NCBI GenBank assembly: GCA_041672385.1
Contig: JBAYZQ010000067.1
Span: 1 to 11,255, forward strand
Source of the DNA: JBAYZQ01 sp041672385
GTDB taxonomy: Bacteria; Spirochaetota; Spirochaetia; Sphaerochaetales; Sphaerochaetaceae
Length of the DNA stretch: 11,255 nucleotides
Reading direction: 5' to 3'
The translations under genes were made by a program, and so were the position numbers. Under the pieces are notes generated by a model that worked only from the letters and a program-made list of their open reading frames with translations, was not told where the DNA came from and searched no databases. Numbering within the stretch: the stretch's first letter is position 1; each line of letters begins with the position of its first letter. Positions 1 to 6,273 of the stretch are shown here, piece after piece.

Positions 1-1
1 A

Positions 2-466
2 AAAATCATTGCTGATCCTTTTGTTTTAGTCGCTATTGCAAGCATTTTGGTTGGTCTCTTTCTTAATGTCTTAAAAATACCGAGACCTGCATTTTACAGT
101 AATCTCAATTCTATAGTAATTCCACTAGCAAGCCTTTTATTACTTATTTCCATCGGTATGGCTATGAAATTCAGCAAAATTAAAGCTTATATAAAACCTG
201 CAGTTATTATTTCTGGTATAAAGTTTCTCCTAGTTCCATTTATAATAACCGGAATAGCTTTTTTACTTGGGTTTGGTAATATTTACAATGGACTACCTCT
301 TAAAGTAATCCTTATTCTTTCTTCGATGCCAGTTGGATTTATTGCGTTGGTTCCTCCATCAATTTATGATTTGGATATCGACCTTGCAAATGCTTCATGG
401 ATGGTAACAACAGCACTTTTAGTAATAGTCATTCCTTTGCAAATGCTCATTATTTCTTTTATATAA
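2..466 (+). CDS. AEC-family (auxin efflux carrier type) permease, C-terminal part
   Basis: Partial gene: the reading frame is open from base 2, so the start lies left of the window, and 154 residues plus a TAA stop are visible. The fragment is almost entirely hydrophobic, with about five membrane segments (near residues 7-24, 36-56, 63-90, 97-121 and 131-154). The order of features fits the second half of Mem_trans/AEC permeases, which are usually about 300 residues with ten membrane segments: a P-R-P turn, a segment ending in IGMAMK, a KFLLVP segment, a SSMPVG segment and a final A-N-A-S-W-x-V-T-T helix. AEC proteins are secondary carriers, often for small organic acids; the substrate cannot be read from this fragment. 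A TTG at base 47 could be mistaken for a start but lies inside a membrane segment. No partner gene is visible on this side. Confidence 0.72.
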   Translation, partial: KIIADPFVLVAIASILVGLFLNVLKIPRPAFYSNLNSIVIPLASLLLLISIGMAMKFSKIKAYIKPAVIISGIKFLLVPFIITGIAFLLGFGNIYNGLPLKVILILSSMPVGFIALVPPSIYDLDIDLANASWMVTTALLVIVIPLQMLIISFI

Positions 467-505
467 ATTTACTCTCTCTACCTAAACTTCATTTAAGGCT
501 CAATC

Positions 506-535
506 TTGCTTGTTATTAAGCAAAATTATGTTATT
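506..535 (+). terminator. possible weak terminator after the permease gene
   Basis: A 6-bp stem TTGCTT/AAGCAA (506-511 with 518-523) around a GTTATT loop lies 40 bases after the permease stop. It is followed by an AT-rich stretch that only becomes a T run (ATTTTT) about ten bases later. The stem has just two G-C pairs, so this is a weak candidate. It sits between the convergent permease and rhodanese genes, where a terminator would be expected. Nothing else in 467-575 stands out. Confidence 0.28.
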
Positions 536-575
536 TTTAAAGCACCTTTAATTACTTGTTTATTAATTGGTAAGT

Positions 576-1004
576 TTAAATTTCCACCCCGTATGGCCAG
601 TTAATTATACCACCAAAATCATAAACATTGGTGTAACCCATTTCTACCAATATTTTTGCTGCTTGAGCACTTCTACTACCAGATCTACAATAAACATAGA
701 GTTTTTCATTTTTATTTGGAAATTGTTCTATTGCAGACTTTCCAATTACATCTAATGGTATATTGATTGCATCTATTACATGACCACCGTTATATTCACT
801 TTCTGTTCTCACATCTACAATAGTAATATCAGTCTGGGTATCAAATGCTTCTTTAGCAGTTTCAGCATCAATCTTATGGTATTCTGCTGCCATTTCAACA
901 ACAGTAGTTTCTTTTACTTCATTTTGTCCAAAAGCAAATAGTAATGTTGATGTGACCAATAAAATTGTTAAAATTAGCACAATGTATTTCTTATTCATTT
1001 TCAT
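576..1004 (-). CDS. exported single-domain rhodanese-like sulfurtransferase
   Basis: A 142-residue protein with a basic start (MKMNKK) and a hydrophobic stretch at about residues 8-25, read as a signal peptide or N-terminal anchor. There is no lipobox cysteine, so it is not an obvious lipoprotein. A complete rhodanese fold follows: VDVR (63-66), a GHVIDAINIP segment (74-83), the catalytic cysteine Cys106 opening the CRSGSR active-site loop (106-111), and the closing GGIINWPY (131-138). Such proteins move sulfane sulfur onto thiol acceptors or act in redox roles; the acceptor here is unknown. The frame is open back to 1082, but the start at 1004 is preferred because AGAGAGGA at 1012-1019 lies 7 bases upstream and it opens directly into the signal sequence. 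It is divergent from carA and shares its 265-base control region. Confidence 0.85.
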   Translation of the reverse strand: MKMNKKYIVLILTILLVTSTLLFAFGQNEVKETTVVEMAAEYHKIDAETAKEAFDTQTDITIVDVRTESEYNGGHVIDAINIPLDVIGKSAIEQFPNKNEKLYVYCRSGSRSAQAAKILVEMGYTNVYDFGGIINWPYGVEI

Positions 1005-1056
1005 AATATTATCCTCTCTTATATCTTTAATATAAACAATTATATTATTAATGTGG

Positions 1057-1069
1057 GTGATTGTATCAC
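1057..1069. promoter_or_regulatory. short palindrome over a candidate -10 of the rhodanese gene
   Basis: GTGATTGTATCAC is a perfect 5+5 palindrome with a 3-base centre. Read on the - strand it contains TGATACAAT (1068-1060), an extended -10 like element (TG-N-TACAAT, 5 of 6 to consensus) placed to give a leader of roughly 50 bases for the rhodanese gene. No convincing -35 lies 17 bases further upstream. The overlap of palindrome and -10 would suit a repressor site, but this is inference from arrangement alone. Confidence 0.3.
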
Positions 1070-1132
1070 ATAAACAAAACAATAAAAGAAATTTGCTATT
1101 TATGCAACAAAATAATAATATTGCAACATTTA

Positions 1133-1161
1133 TTGTATATTAATAATTTTTTTATTATAAT
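1133..1161 (+). promoter_or_regulatory. candidate distal carA promoter
   Basis: TTGTAT (1133-1138) and a perfect TATAAT (1156-1161) are separated by 17 bases, the optimal spacing. The -35 is poor (TTG only), the -10 is ideal, but in such AT-rich DNA chance TATAAT hits are common. Transcription would start near 1168, leaving about 100 bases of leader with the inverted repeat at 1172-1200 at its extreme 5' end. Confidence 0.35.
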
Positions 1162-1171
1162 ATTTTTAATA

Positions 1172-1200
1172 TTGTTGCAAACTACTTGAAATTGCAACAA
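1172..1200. repeat. 9-bp perfect inverted repeat over the carA promoter region
   Basis: TTGTTGCAA (1172-1180) and TTGCAACAA (1192-1200) are exact reverse complements separated by 11 bases. The centres of the two arms are 20 bases apart, about two helical turns, as expected for a dimeric repressor. The repeat covers the -35 region of the proximal candidate promoter. If transcription starts at the distal promoter, the same bases could fold into a 9-bp RNA stem with an 11-base loop. No T run follows, so it is not an intrinsic terminator. Confidence 0.6.
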
Positions 1201-1212
1201 ATATTATATAAT
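1186..1212 (+). promoter_or_regulatory. candidate proximal carA promoter
   Basis: TTGAAA (1186-1191) and a perfect TATAAT (1207-1212) lie only 15 bases apart, shorter than the usual 17, which weakens the call. Transcription would begin near 1219, giving a leader of about 50 bases before the carA start. The spacer holds an exact TTGCAACA box, so a bound protein would block this promoter directly. Confidence 0.4.
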
Positions 1213-1257
1213 GTTTCATCAATTTAGAATAATAACAAGAAATTGCATCATAAAAAA

Positions 1258-1263
1258 AAGGAA
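1258..1263 (+). promoter_or_regulatory. ribosome binding site deciding the TTG start of carA
   Basis: AAGGAA lies 6 bases before a TTG codon at 1270. An in-frame TAA at 1264-1266 rules out any upstream start, and the next in-frame ATG is some 40 codons downstream, inside a conserved region. The TTG start is therefore well supported. Confidence 0.8.
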
Positions 1264-1269
1264 TAAATT

Positions 1270-2400
1270 TTGACATACCTTATTTTAGAAGATTCCACTT
1301 ACTACAGTGGATTCAGCTTTGGAGCTAAAGCCCCGACAATAGAGCAAGTAAAAGATAATAAAACTACTGGTGAATTAATTTTTAATACTAGTATGGTCGG
1401 TTATCAAGAAATAATAAGTGATCCATCCTATGAAGGGCAAATAGTTATTTTTACTTATCCCCATATTGGTAACTATGGTATAAAAATTGGTGATGAGGAA
1501 AATATTTTAGAAAAGAAAATTCATGCTAAAGCAATAGTTGTTAAAGAAAACTATCAAGGAAGTGTGGAAAGTCATAAAATTACACTCCAGCAATATTTAA
1601 TCGATAATGATATAGTTGGTATTAGTGGTGTTAATACTAGAGACTTAACATTACATTTAAGAGATAAGGGTTTTAAAAGAGCAACAATAATTGAATGCGA
1701 AAAGTTAGGAAAAACAGAATTAGAGAAAATTGTATCTCATTTATTAGCCTTTCCTTTTATTTCATCTTTAAATCCTGTTGAAAACGTATCTACCAAAGAA
1801 ATTATTGAGAATCCAAAAATAAATACTCCAATAGATAAACTATATGAATCTAAAAAACATTTTGCCCTTATTGATTTTGGTATTAAAAAATCGATTATTA
1901 AATCTCTTTACAAAAGAGGAGTTAAAGTAACATTGTTTCCTCCGACATTTAATTTTAAGGAAATACTAAATGCTAACTATGATGCTCTATTTTTAAGCAA
2001 TGGCCCAGGTGATCCTGAAGTACAAACCAGTGCTATTGAGAATGTCAAAAAATTAAAGGGTAAAATTCCTATTTTAGGTATTTGTTTAGGTCATCAAATT
2101 ATAACATTGGCAATAGGGGGTACTACTAAAAAGATGGTCTTTGGACATCATGGAGGAAACCAACCTGTAACTAATATGGAAAATAAGAAAACCTTTGTTA
2201 CAAGTCAAAATCATAGTTTTGTTTCCTCCTCTCTCCCTGAAGGAACAGACATTTGGTTTATAAACTCAAATGATATGAGTATTGAAGGAATTAAAGTTCC
2301 AAAATATAAAATGATGAGTGTACAATTTCACCCTGAAGCAGGACCCGGTCCTAGAGAAGGTGAAAGTATTTTTGATGAATTTATAAAAGGTGCCAATTAA
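1270..2400 (+). CDS. carA: carbamoyl phosphate synthetase small (glutaminase) subunit
   Basis: CarA hydrolyses glutamine and passes ammonia to CarB for carbamoyl phosphate synthesis, feeding arginine and pyrimidine pathways. The 376-residue protein has the small-subunit N-domain (FNTSMVGYQE near 38-47, then DPSYEGQIV and TYPHIGNYG) and a class I glutamine amidotransferase domain from about residue 195: SNGPGDPE, the nucleophile Cys272 in GICLGHQ, and His354 and Glu356 in QFHPEAGPGP. These match Cys269, His353 and Glu355 of E. coli CarA. Length is typical. Oddities: an insertion of several residues (about 21-32) before GELIFNTS, and three motif changes noted from memory of the family (GGNQPV for GGNHPV, QNHSF for QNHGF, DFGIKKS for DFGxKxN). 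The catalytic triad is intact, so it is probably active. It starts with TTG and overlaps carB by one base. Confidence 0.96.
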   Translation: MTYLILEDSTYYSGFSFGAKAPTIEQVKDNKTTGELIFNTSMVGYQEIISDPSYEGQIVIFTYPHIGNYGIKIGDEENILEKKIHAKAIVVKENYQGSVESHKITLQQYLIDNDIVGISGVNTRDLTLHLRDKGFKRATIIECEKLGKTELEKIVSHLLAFPFISSLNPVENVSTKEIIENPKINTPIDKLYESKKHFALIDFGIKKSIIKSLYKRGVKVTLFPPTFNFKEILNANYDALFLSNGPGDPEVQTSAIENVKKLKGKIPILGICLGHQIITLAIGGTTKKMVFGHHGGNQPVTNMENKKTFVTSQNHSFVSSSLPEGTDIWFINSNDMSIEGIKVPKYKMMSVQFHPEAGPGPREGESIFDEFIKGAN

Positions 2401-5400
2401 TGAGTAAAAGAGAAGATATACATAAGATATTAGTAATAGGATCTGGTCCAATTATTATTGGTCAAGCATGTGAATTTGATTACAGTGGTACTCAAGCAAT
2501 AAAGGCTCTTAAAGAAGATGGTTACTATGTTATTCTTGTTAATCCAAATCCAGCTACAATGATGAGTACCCCTTCTCTTTCTGATAAAGTATACATGGAA
2601 CCTTTAACAGTTGAATATTTAGAAGAAATCATAAAAGTTGAAAGACCTGATGCAATACTACCTACAGTAGGTGGACAATCTGGATTAAATTTAACAATTG
2701 CTCTTGATAAAGAAGGTATTCTATTAAAATACAATGTTGAAGTACTAGGAGCTAGTATAAAGTCAATAAATAAGGCAGAAGACAGAGAACTATTTAAAAA
2801 TTTAGTTACATCACTTAATCTAGAATCTCCAAAAAGTGTTGTAGTTCATTCAATTGAAGAAGCTGAGAAAGCAAAAGAATTAATTCCCTTTCCCCTTATT
2901 ATTCGTCCAAGTTTCACACTAGGTGGTAGAGGTGGCTCTATTGCTTACAATGATGATTTCTATGAAGCATTAACCAAAAGAGCTTTACAGGAAAGTCCAG
3001 TATCTGAGGTTTTAATTGAAGAGTCCTTGATTGGTTGGAAAGAATTTGAAATGGAGGTAATGAGAGACAAAAATGATAATGCAATCATTGTTTGTTCCAT
3101 TGAAAACATTGACCCAATGGGGGTTCATACCGGAGATTCGATTACCATAGCTCCTATTCAAACTTTAGATAATAATGAATATCAAGATATGAGAGATGCT
3201 TCTATTAATATTCTTAGAGCTGTTGGTATAGATTGTGGGGGCAGTAATGTGCAATTTGCATTAAACCCTAAAACTAAGAAAATGGTTGTAATTGAGATGA
3301 ACCCACGTGTATCACGTTCATCAGCCCTTGCTTCAAAAGCAACAGGCTTCCCTATTGCTTTTTGTTCAACAAAATTAGCAGTAGGCTATACTCTGGATGA
3401 AGTTGTCAATCAAATTACAGGTAAGAGTGTATCATGTTTTGAACCTTCTCTTGATTATTGTGCGGTTAAGGTACCCCGTTTTGAATTAGAAAAATTCCCT
3501 TTAAAACCTTCTGCTTTAGGTTCTCAAATGAGATCTGTTGGAGAAGCACTTTCAATAGGAAGATCTGCTATTGAAGCTCTTAACAAAGCTATTAGAGCTA
3601 CAGAAAGAAAACTAGAGGGAATAGAAACTTTAAAAGAAAGTGACGTTAATCAATATTTAAATAATGCTCACCCATTAAGAATACTTGCAATCTACACTGT
3701 ACTATTTAATGAAGGTGAATCAGCTATGGAACACTTGAGTGAACTAACTGGATTTGATAGATGGTTTATCTATCAATTATATAAACAATCACTATTAGAC
3801 CATGAGTTAATAGATTCAAAAGAGTTAACTAAAGAATTATTAGAAAAGTCAAAAATCTATGGTATGAGTGATAAAAGAATTAGCAAGTTATCAAATAAAT
3901 CAAAAGATGAAATATTAGAATTAAGAAATAAATACAATATTCATATAACATCTCATTTTGTTGATACCTGTGCTGGAGAATTTAAAGCATTAACTCCATA
4001 TATGTACAACACCTATGGAGAAACAGATGAGGGAGAATCTTTTAACAAGGAAGCAATTGTTATTTTAGCCTCAGGTCCTAATAGAATTGGACAAGGTTTA
4101 GAATTTGATACTTGTTGTTCTTTATCTTCTATGGCTTATAGAGAGTTAGGTAAAAAAACAATTATTATTAACTCAAATCCTGAGACTGTTTCAACAGACT
4201 ATAATGTATCTGATAGATTGTATATTGAACCTTTAGATTCTGAAACTGTTAAAGAAATTCTTTTAAAAGAAAATGCTAATAAATTAGTAATTCAACTGGG
4301 AGGTCAAACTCCATTAAATATAGCTCAAGAGTTAAAAGATGATCCAAATATTGAAATAGTAGGAACTTCTTTAAAGGGAATTGACGCAGCTGAGGACAGA
4401 AGTATTTGTGCTAATATTCTACATGAACTTAATTTAAATCAAGCTGCAAATAAAATGGGTTCTACTATGGAAGAAATCCATTTTGGTGCAAAAGAAATAG
4501 GTTTCCCAATTTTACTTAGACCATCATTTGTTCTAGGTGGTAGATCAATGTTTATTGCCTATTGTGAAAAGGATATTGATAACTACTTTGAAAACAATGC
4601 AATTAGCTTTGATAAAGACCACCCTATTTTAATAGATCAATTTTTAGAAGATGCTTTTGAATATGATTTAGATGCAATTAGTGATGGATCTGATATTTAT
4701 ATTGGAGGTATTTTGCAGCATATTGAAGCAGCTGGTATCCACAGTGGTGATAGTGCTGCAGTTTTTCCTCCTTATAAATCAAGTGAAGCTATTCTTGAAC
4801 AAATGAGAGTTGCTACCCTCAAGATTGCAAGAAGAATGAATCTAATTGGTTTTATAAACATTCAATTTGCTGTTAAAGATGAAACTTTATATATAATTGA
4901 AGTTAATCCTAGAGCTAGTAGAACTGTTCCTTTCATTTCTAAATACAGTAAAGTTGATTTGATTAAAGCTGCTGTTAAAGTTTGGGAAGGAATTAGTTTA
5001 AAAGAACAAGGACTAGTTCCTGAATACACTAGTATTGGGGAAGGTAAATGCCACTCAGGTTGGGCTATTAAAGAAGCTGTATTCTCCTTCGATAGATTTG
5101 TTGACATAGATCCAATATTAGGACCTGAAATGAGATCAACAGGAGAAACAACTGGATCTGGCTCCACTTTTGGCGAGGCTTACGCTAAAAGCCAAATAAG
5201 CTCCGGTAATAACCTTCCAACCTCGGGTAAAGTATTAATTAGTGTCAACAAAAAAGATAGAAAGACGATTCTCCCTGTTGCAAAGGAATTAGTTAAACTT
5301 GGGTTTGAAATAGCGGCAACAGCAGGAACTGCTAGAGACTTATTTGATCAAGGTATTCTTTGTGAGGTAATGCTTAAGGTTACCGATGGTCATCCAAATA

Positions 5401-5618
5401 TTGTAGATAATTTAAGTAATAAAAGAATTGATTTAGTTATTAATACACCAATGGGTTTTCACTCAATAAGTAGTAATGATGATATTAGATCTGTTGCTCT
5501 CATGCAAAAGATTCCCTACACAACTACAACAAGTGCGGCTATAGCTGCTGTTGAGGGTATTAAATATCTTCTTAAAAAAGAAGCAAAAGTTAAACCAATT
5601 CATAAGTTCATAAATTAG
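2400..5618 (+). CDS. carB: carbamoyl phosphate synthetase large (ammonia-ligating) subunit
   Basis: CarB makes carbamoyl phosphate from bicarbonate, ammonia from CarA and two ATP. The 1072 residues fit the family almost exactly (E. coli about 1073). Order: first ATP-grasp half making carboxyphosphate (GSGPIIIGQACEFDYSG near 14-30, GGQSGLN, RPSFTLGGRGG, ENIDPMGVHTGDSIT, EMNPRVSRSSALASKATG), oligomerisation region (about 400-550), second ATP-grasp half from residue 552 (SGPNRIGQG, NPETVSTDY, RPSFVLGGRSM, EVNPRASRTVPF), and a C-terminal MGS-like allosteric domain (about 942-1072). That domain keeps Ser948, Thr974, Thr977, Lys993 and Asn1015 at the same numbers as the UMP/IMP-binding residues of the E. 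coli enzyme; Lys954 is Arg. Allosteric control by a nucleotide is therefore likely. Its ATG shares an A with the carA stop, and AAAAGGTG inside the end of carA serves as ribosome binding site, so translation is probably coupled. Confidence 0.98.
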   Translation: MSKREDIHKILVIGSGPIIIGQACEFDYSGTQAIKALKEDGYYVILVNPNPATMMSTPSLSDKVYMEPLTVEYLEEIIKVERPDAILPTVGGQSGLNLTIALDKEGILLKYNVEVLGASIKSINKAEDRELFKNLVTSLNLESPKSVVVHSIEEAEKAKELIPFPLIIRPSFTLGGRGGSIAYNDDFYEALTKRALQESPVSEVLIEESLIGWKEFEMEVMRDKNDNAIIVCSIENIDPMGVHTGDSITIAPIQTLDNNEYQDMRDASINILRAVGIDCGGSNVQFALNPKTKKMVVIEMNPRVSRSSALASKATGFPIAFCSTKLAVGYTLDEVVNQITGKSVSCFEPSLDYCAVKVPRFELEKFPLKPSALGSQMRSVGEALSIGRSAIEALNKAIRATERKLEGIETLKESDVNQYLNNAHPLRILAIYTVLFNEGESAMEHLSELTGFDRWFIYQLYKQSLLDHELIDSKELTKELLEKSKIYGMSDKRISKLSNKSKDEILELRNKYNIHITSHFVDTCAGEFKALTPYMYNTYGETDEGESFNKEAIVILASGPNRIGQGLEFDTCCSLSSMAYRELGKKTIIINSNPETVSTDYNVSDRLYIEPLDSETVKEILLKENANKLVIQLGGQTPLNIAQELKDDPNIEIVGTSLKGIDAAEDRSICANILHELNLNQAANKMGSTMEEIHFGAKEIGFPILLRPSFVLGGRSMFIAYCEKDIDNYFENNAISFDKDHPILIDQFLEDAFEYDLDAISDGSDIYIGGILQHIEAAGIHSGDSAAVFPPYKSSEAILEQMRVATLKIARRMNLIGFINIQFAVKDETLYIIEVNPRASRTVPFISKYSKVDLIKAAVKVWEGISLKEQGLVPEYTSIGEGKCHSGWAIKEAVFSFDRFVDIDPILGPEMRSTGETTGSGSTFGEAYAKSQISSGNNLPTSGKVLISVNKKDRKTILPVAKELVKLGFEIAATAGTARDLFDQGILCEVMLKVTDGHPNIVDNLSNKRIDLVINTPMGFHSISSNDDIRSVALMQKIPYTTTTSAAIAAVEGIKYLLKKEAKVKPIHKFIN

Positions 5619-6139
5619 AACAATTTAATGTACTCTTCATAACCTTCTTCTTTTAAATCATCAAAAGGAATAAATTTTAAAGAAGCTCCATTTATACAGT
5701 ATCTAAGTCCACCAGATTCTTCAGGGCCATCATCAAATAAATGTCCTAGATGGGAATCAGCTATTTCAGATTTAACTTCTGTTCTTTCCATATTATAACT
5801 ATTATCAGTGTTGTATTTAACCGCTTCATCATTTATTGGTTTACTAAAACTTGGCCAACCACAACCACTGTCAAATTTATCAGTTGACAAAAATAAGGGT
5901 TCTCCTGAAACTATATCTACATATAATCCCTTTTCATCACTGTTATAATATTCACTGCTAAAAGGTGCTTCAGTAGCTGCATTTTGAGTTACATCATATT
6001 CAATTTTACTTAATCTTTTCTTTAAATCTAAATCTTCTTTTTTATCTTTTTGAATTTTCATAATTGTAAACACTCCTATTAAGCAAATAATTAGAAGTAA
6101 AACAAAACAAATTAAAGATTTTCTACCAATTGTTTTCAT
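5615..6139 (-). CDS. msrB: membrane-anchored peptide methionine-(R)-S-oxide reductase
   Basis: MsrB reduces the R-epimer of methionine sulfoxide in proteins. The 174-residue product has a basic N-terminus, one hydrophobic segment (about 9-27) with no lipobox, a charged linker (28-44), then a full SelR/MsrB domain: VTQNAATEAPF (50-60), LFLSTDKFDSGCGWPSF (82-98), RTEVKS, DSHLGHLFDDGP (128-139) and RYCIN with the catalytic Cys148. Cys93 in GCGWPSF is the probable resolving cysteine. The two CxxC pairs that bind zinc in many MsrB proteins are absent. The anchor implies action outside the membrane, repairing envelope proteins; its electron donor is not encoded here. AAGGA at 6145-6149 lies 5 bases before the ATG. 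The stop overlaps the oncoming carB stop. No msrA is fused or adjacent. Confidence 0.93.
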   Translation of the reverse strand: MKTIGRKSLICFVLLLIICLIGVFTIMKIQKDKKEDLDLKKRLSKIEYDVTQNAATEAPFSSEYYNSDEKGLYVDIVSGEPLFLSTDKFDSGCGWPSFSKPINDEAVKYNTDNSYNMERTEVKSEIADSHLGHLFDDGPEESGGLRYCINGASLKFIPFDDLKEEGYEEYIKLF

Positions 6140-6159
6140 TTTATTCCTTCTGTGATTTT

Positions 6160-6188
6160 AACATACTTATTATATTTTTAGTTGTCAA
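6160..6188 (-). promoter_or_regulatory. msrB promoter
   Basis: On the - strand a perfect TTGACA (6188-6183) is followed after exactly 17 bases by TATGTT (6165-6160, 4 of 6 to TATAAT). The predicted transcript would start near 6153 and carry a very short leader containing just the AAGGA ribosome binding site before the ATG at 6139. Spacing and position make this the best promoter match in the window. Confidence 0.55.
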
Positions 6189-6236
6189 ACTTCTTCTTAT
6201 AAAGATTTTAATCTCAGGACTTAAGCAACAATATCT

Positions 6237-6265
6237 TGACATGGGGGTAATAACAACAGTAGCAT
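6237..6265 (+). promoter_or_regulatory. candidate near-leaderless promoter of the GNAT-deacetylase gene
   Basis: A perfect TTGACA (6237-6242) and TAGCAT (6260-6265, 4 of 6 to consensus) are 17 bases apart. Transcription would begin around 6271-6274, at or within three bases of the ATG chosen at 6274. This fits the absence of any Shine-Dalgarno sequence before that ATG. Confidence 0.4.
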
Positions 6266-6273
6266 TTTATATT

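Larger units (their letters stand above)
1102..1250. promoter_or_regulatory. cluster of five TTGCAACA-like boxes in front of carAB
   Basis: Three exact copies of TTGCAACA occur at 1121-1128 (+), 1173-1180 (reverse) and 1192-1199 (+). One-mismatch copies are ATGCAACA at 1102-1109 and TTGCATCA at 1243-1250. Spacings between box starts are about 19, 51, 20 and 51 bases, close to two and five helical turns, so the boxes would lie on similar faces of the DNA. They bracket both candidate carA promoters: the copy at 1192-1199 falls between the proximal -35 and -10, and the last lies in the leader. By eye I found only one other exact copy in the window, inside carB (about 5277-5284). The pattern suggests a transcription factor operator. 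I do not recognise it as PyrR, ArgR or CcpA. Confidence 0.45.

Noticed and set aside
567..755. Small + strand frame opposite the rhodanese
   Set aside because: Lies antisense to the conserved rhodanese catalytic region and has no protein-like character.
1005..1082. Longer rhodanese start at 1082
   Set aside because: It would add 26 residues before the signal peptide and cross the candidate promoter; the ATG at 1004 has a good ribosome binding site at the right distance.
1102..1250. ArgR (ARG box) sites
   Set aside because: The boxes share some bases with ARG boxes but lack the TGAAT/ATTCA type palindrome that I expect; not enough to name ArgR.
1168..1269. PyrR attenuator, T-box or other riboswitch in the carA leader
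   Set aside because: I see no PyrR-binding loop consensus, no T-box sequence and no terminator stem with a T run; the leader is short and AT-rich.
4862..5167. Open frame on the strand opposite carB (and similar frames opposite carA, carB, the aldolase and the response regulator)
   Set aside because: These are mirror frames of well-conserved genes, with no ribosome binding site or recognisable protein.
6130..6273. N-terminal extension of the GNAT-deacetylase frame
   Set aside because: The frame stays open upstream to a TTG inside msrB, but it would overlap msrB and its promoter, has no ribosome binding site, and adds residues that look unlike the start of a GNAT domain.
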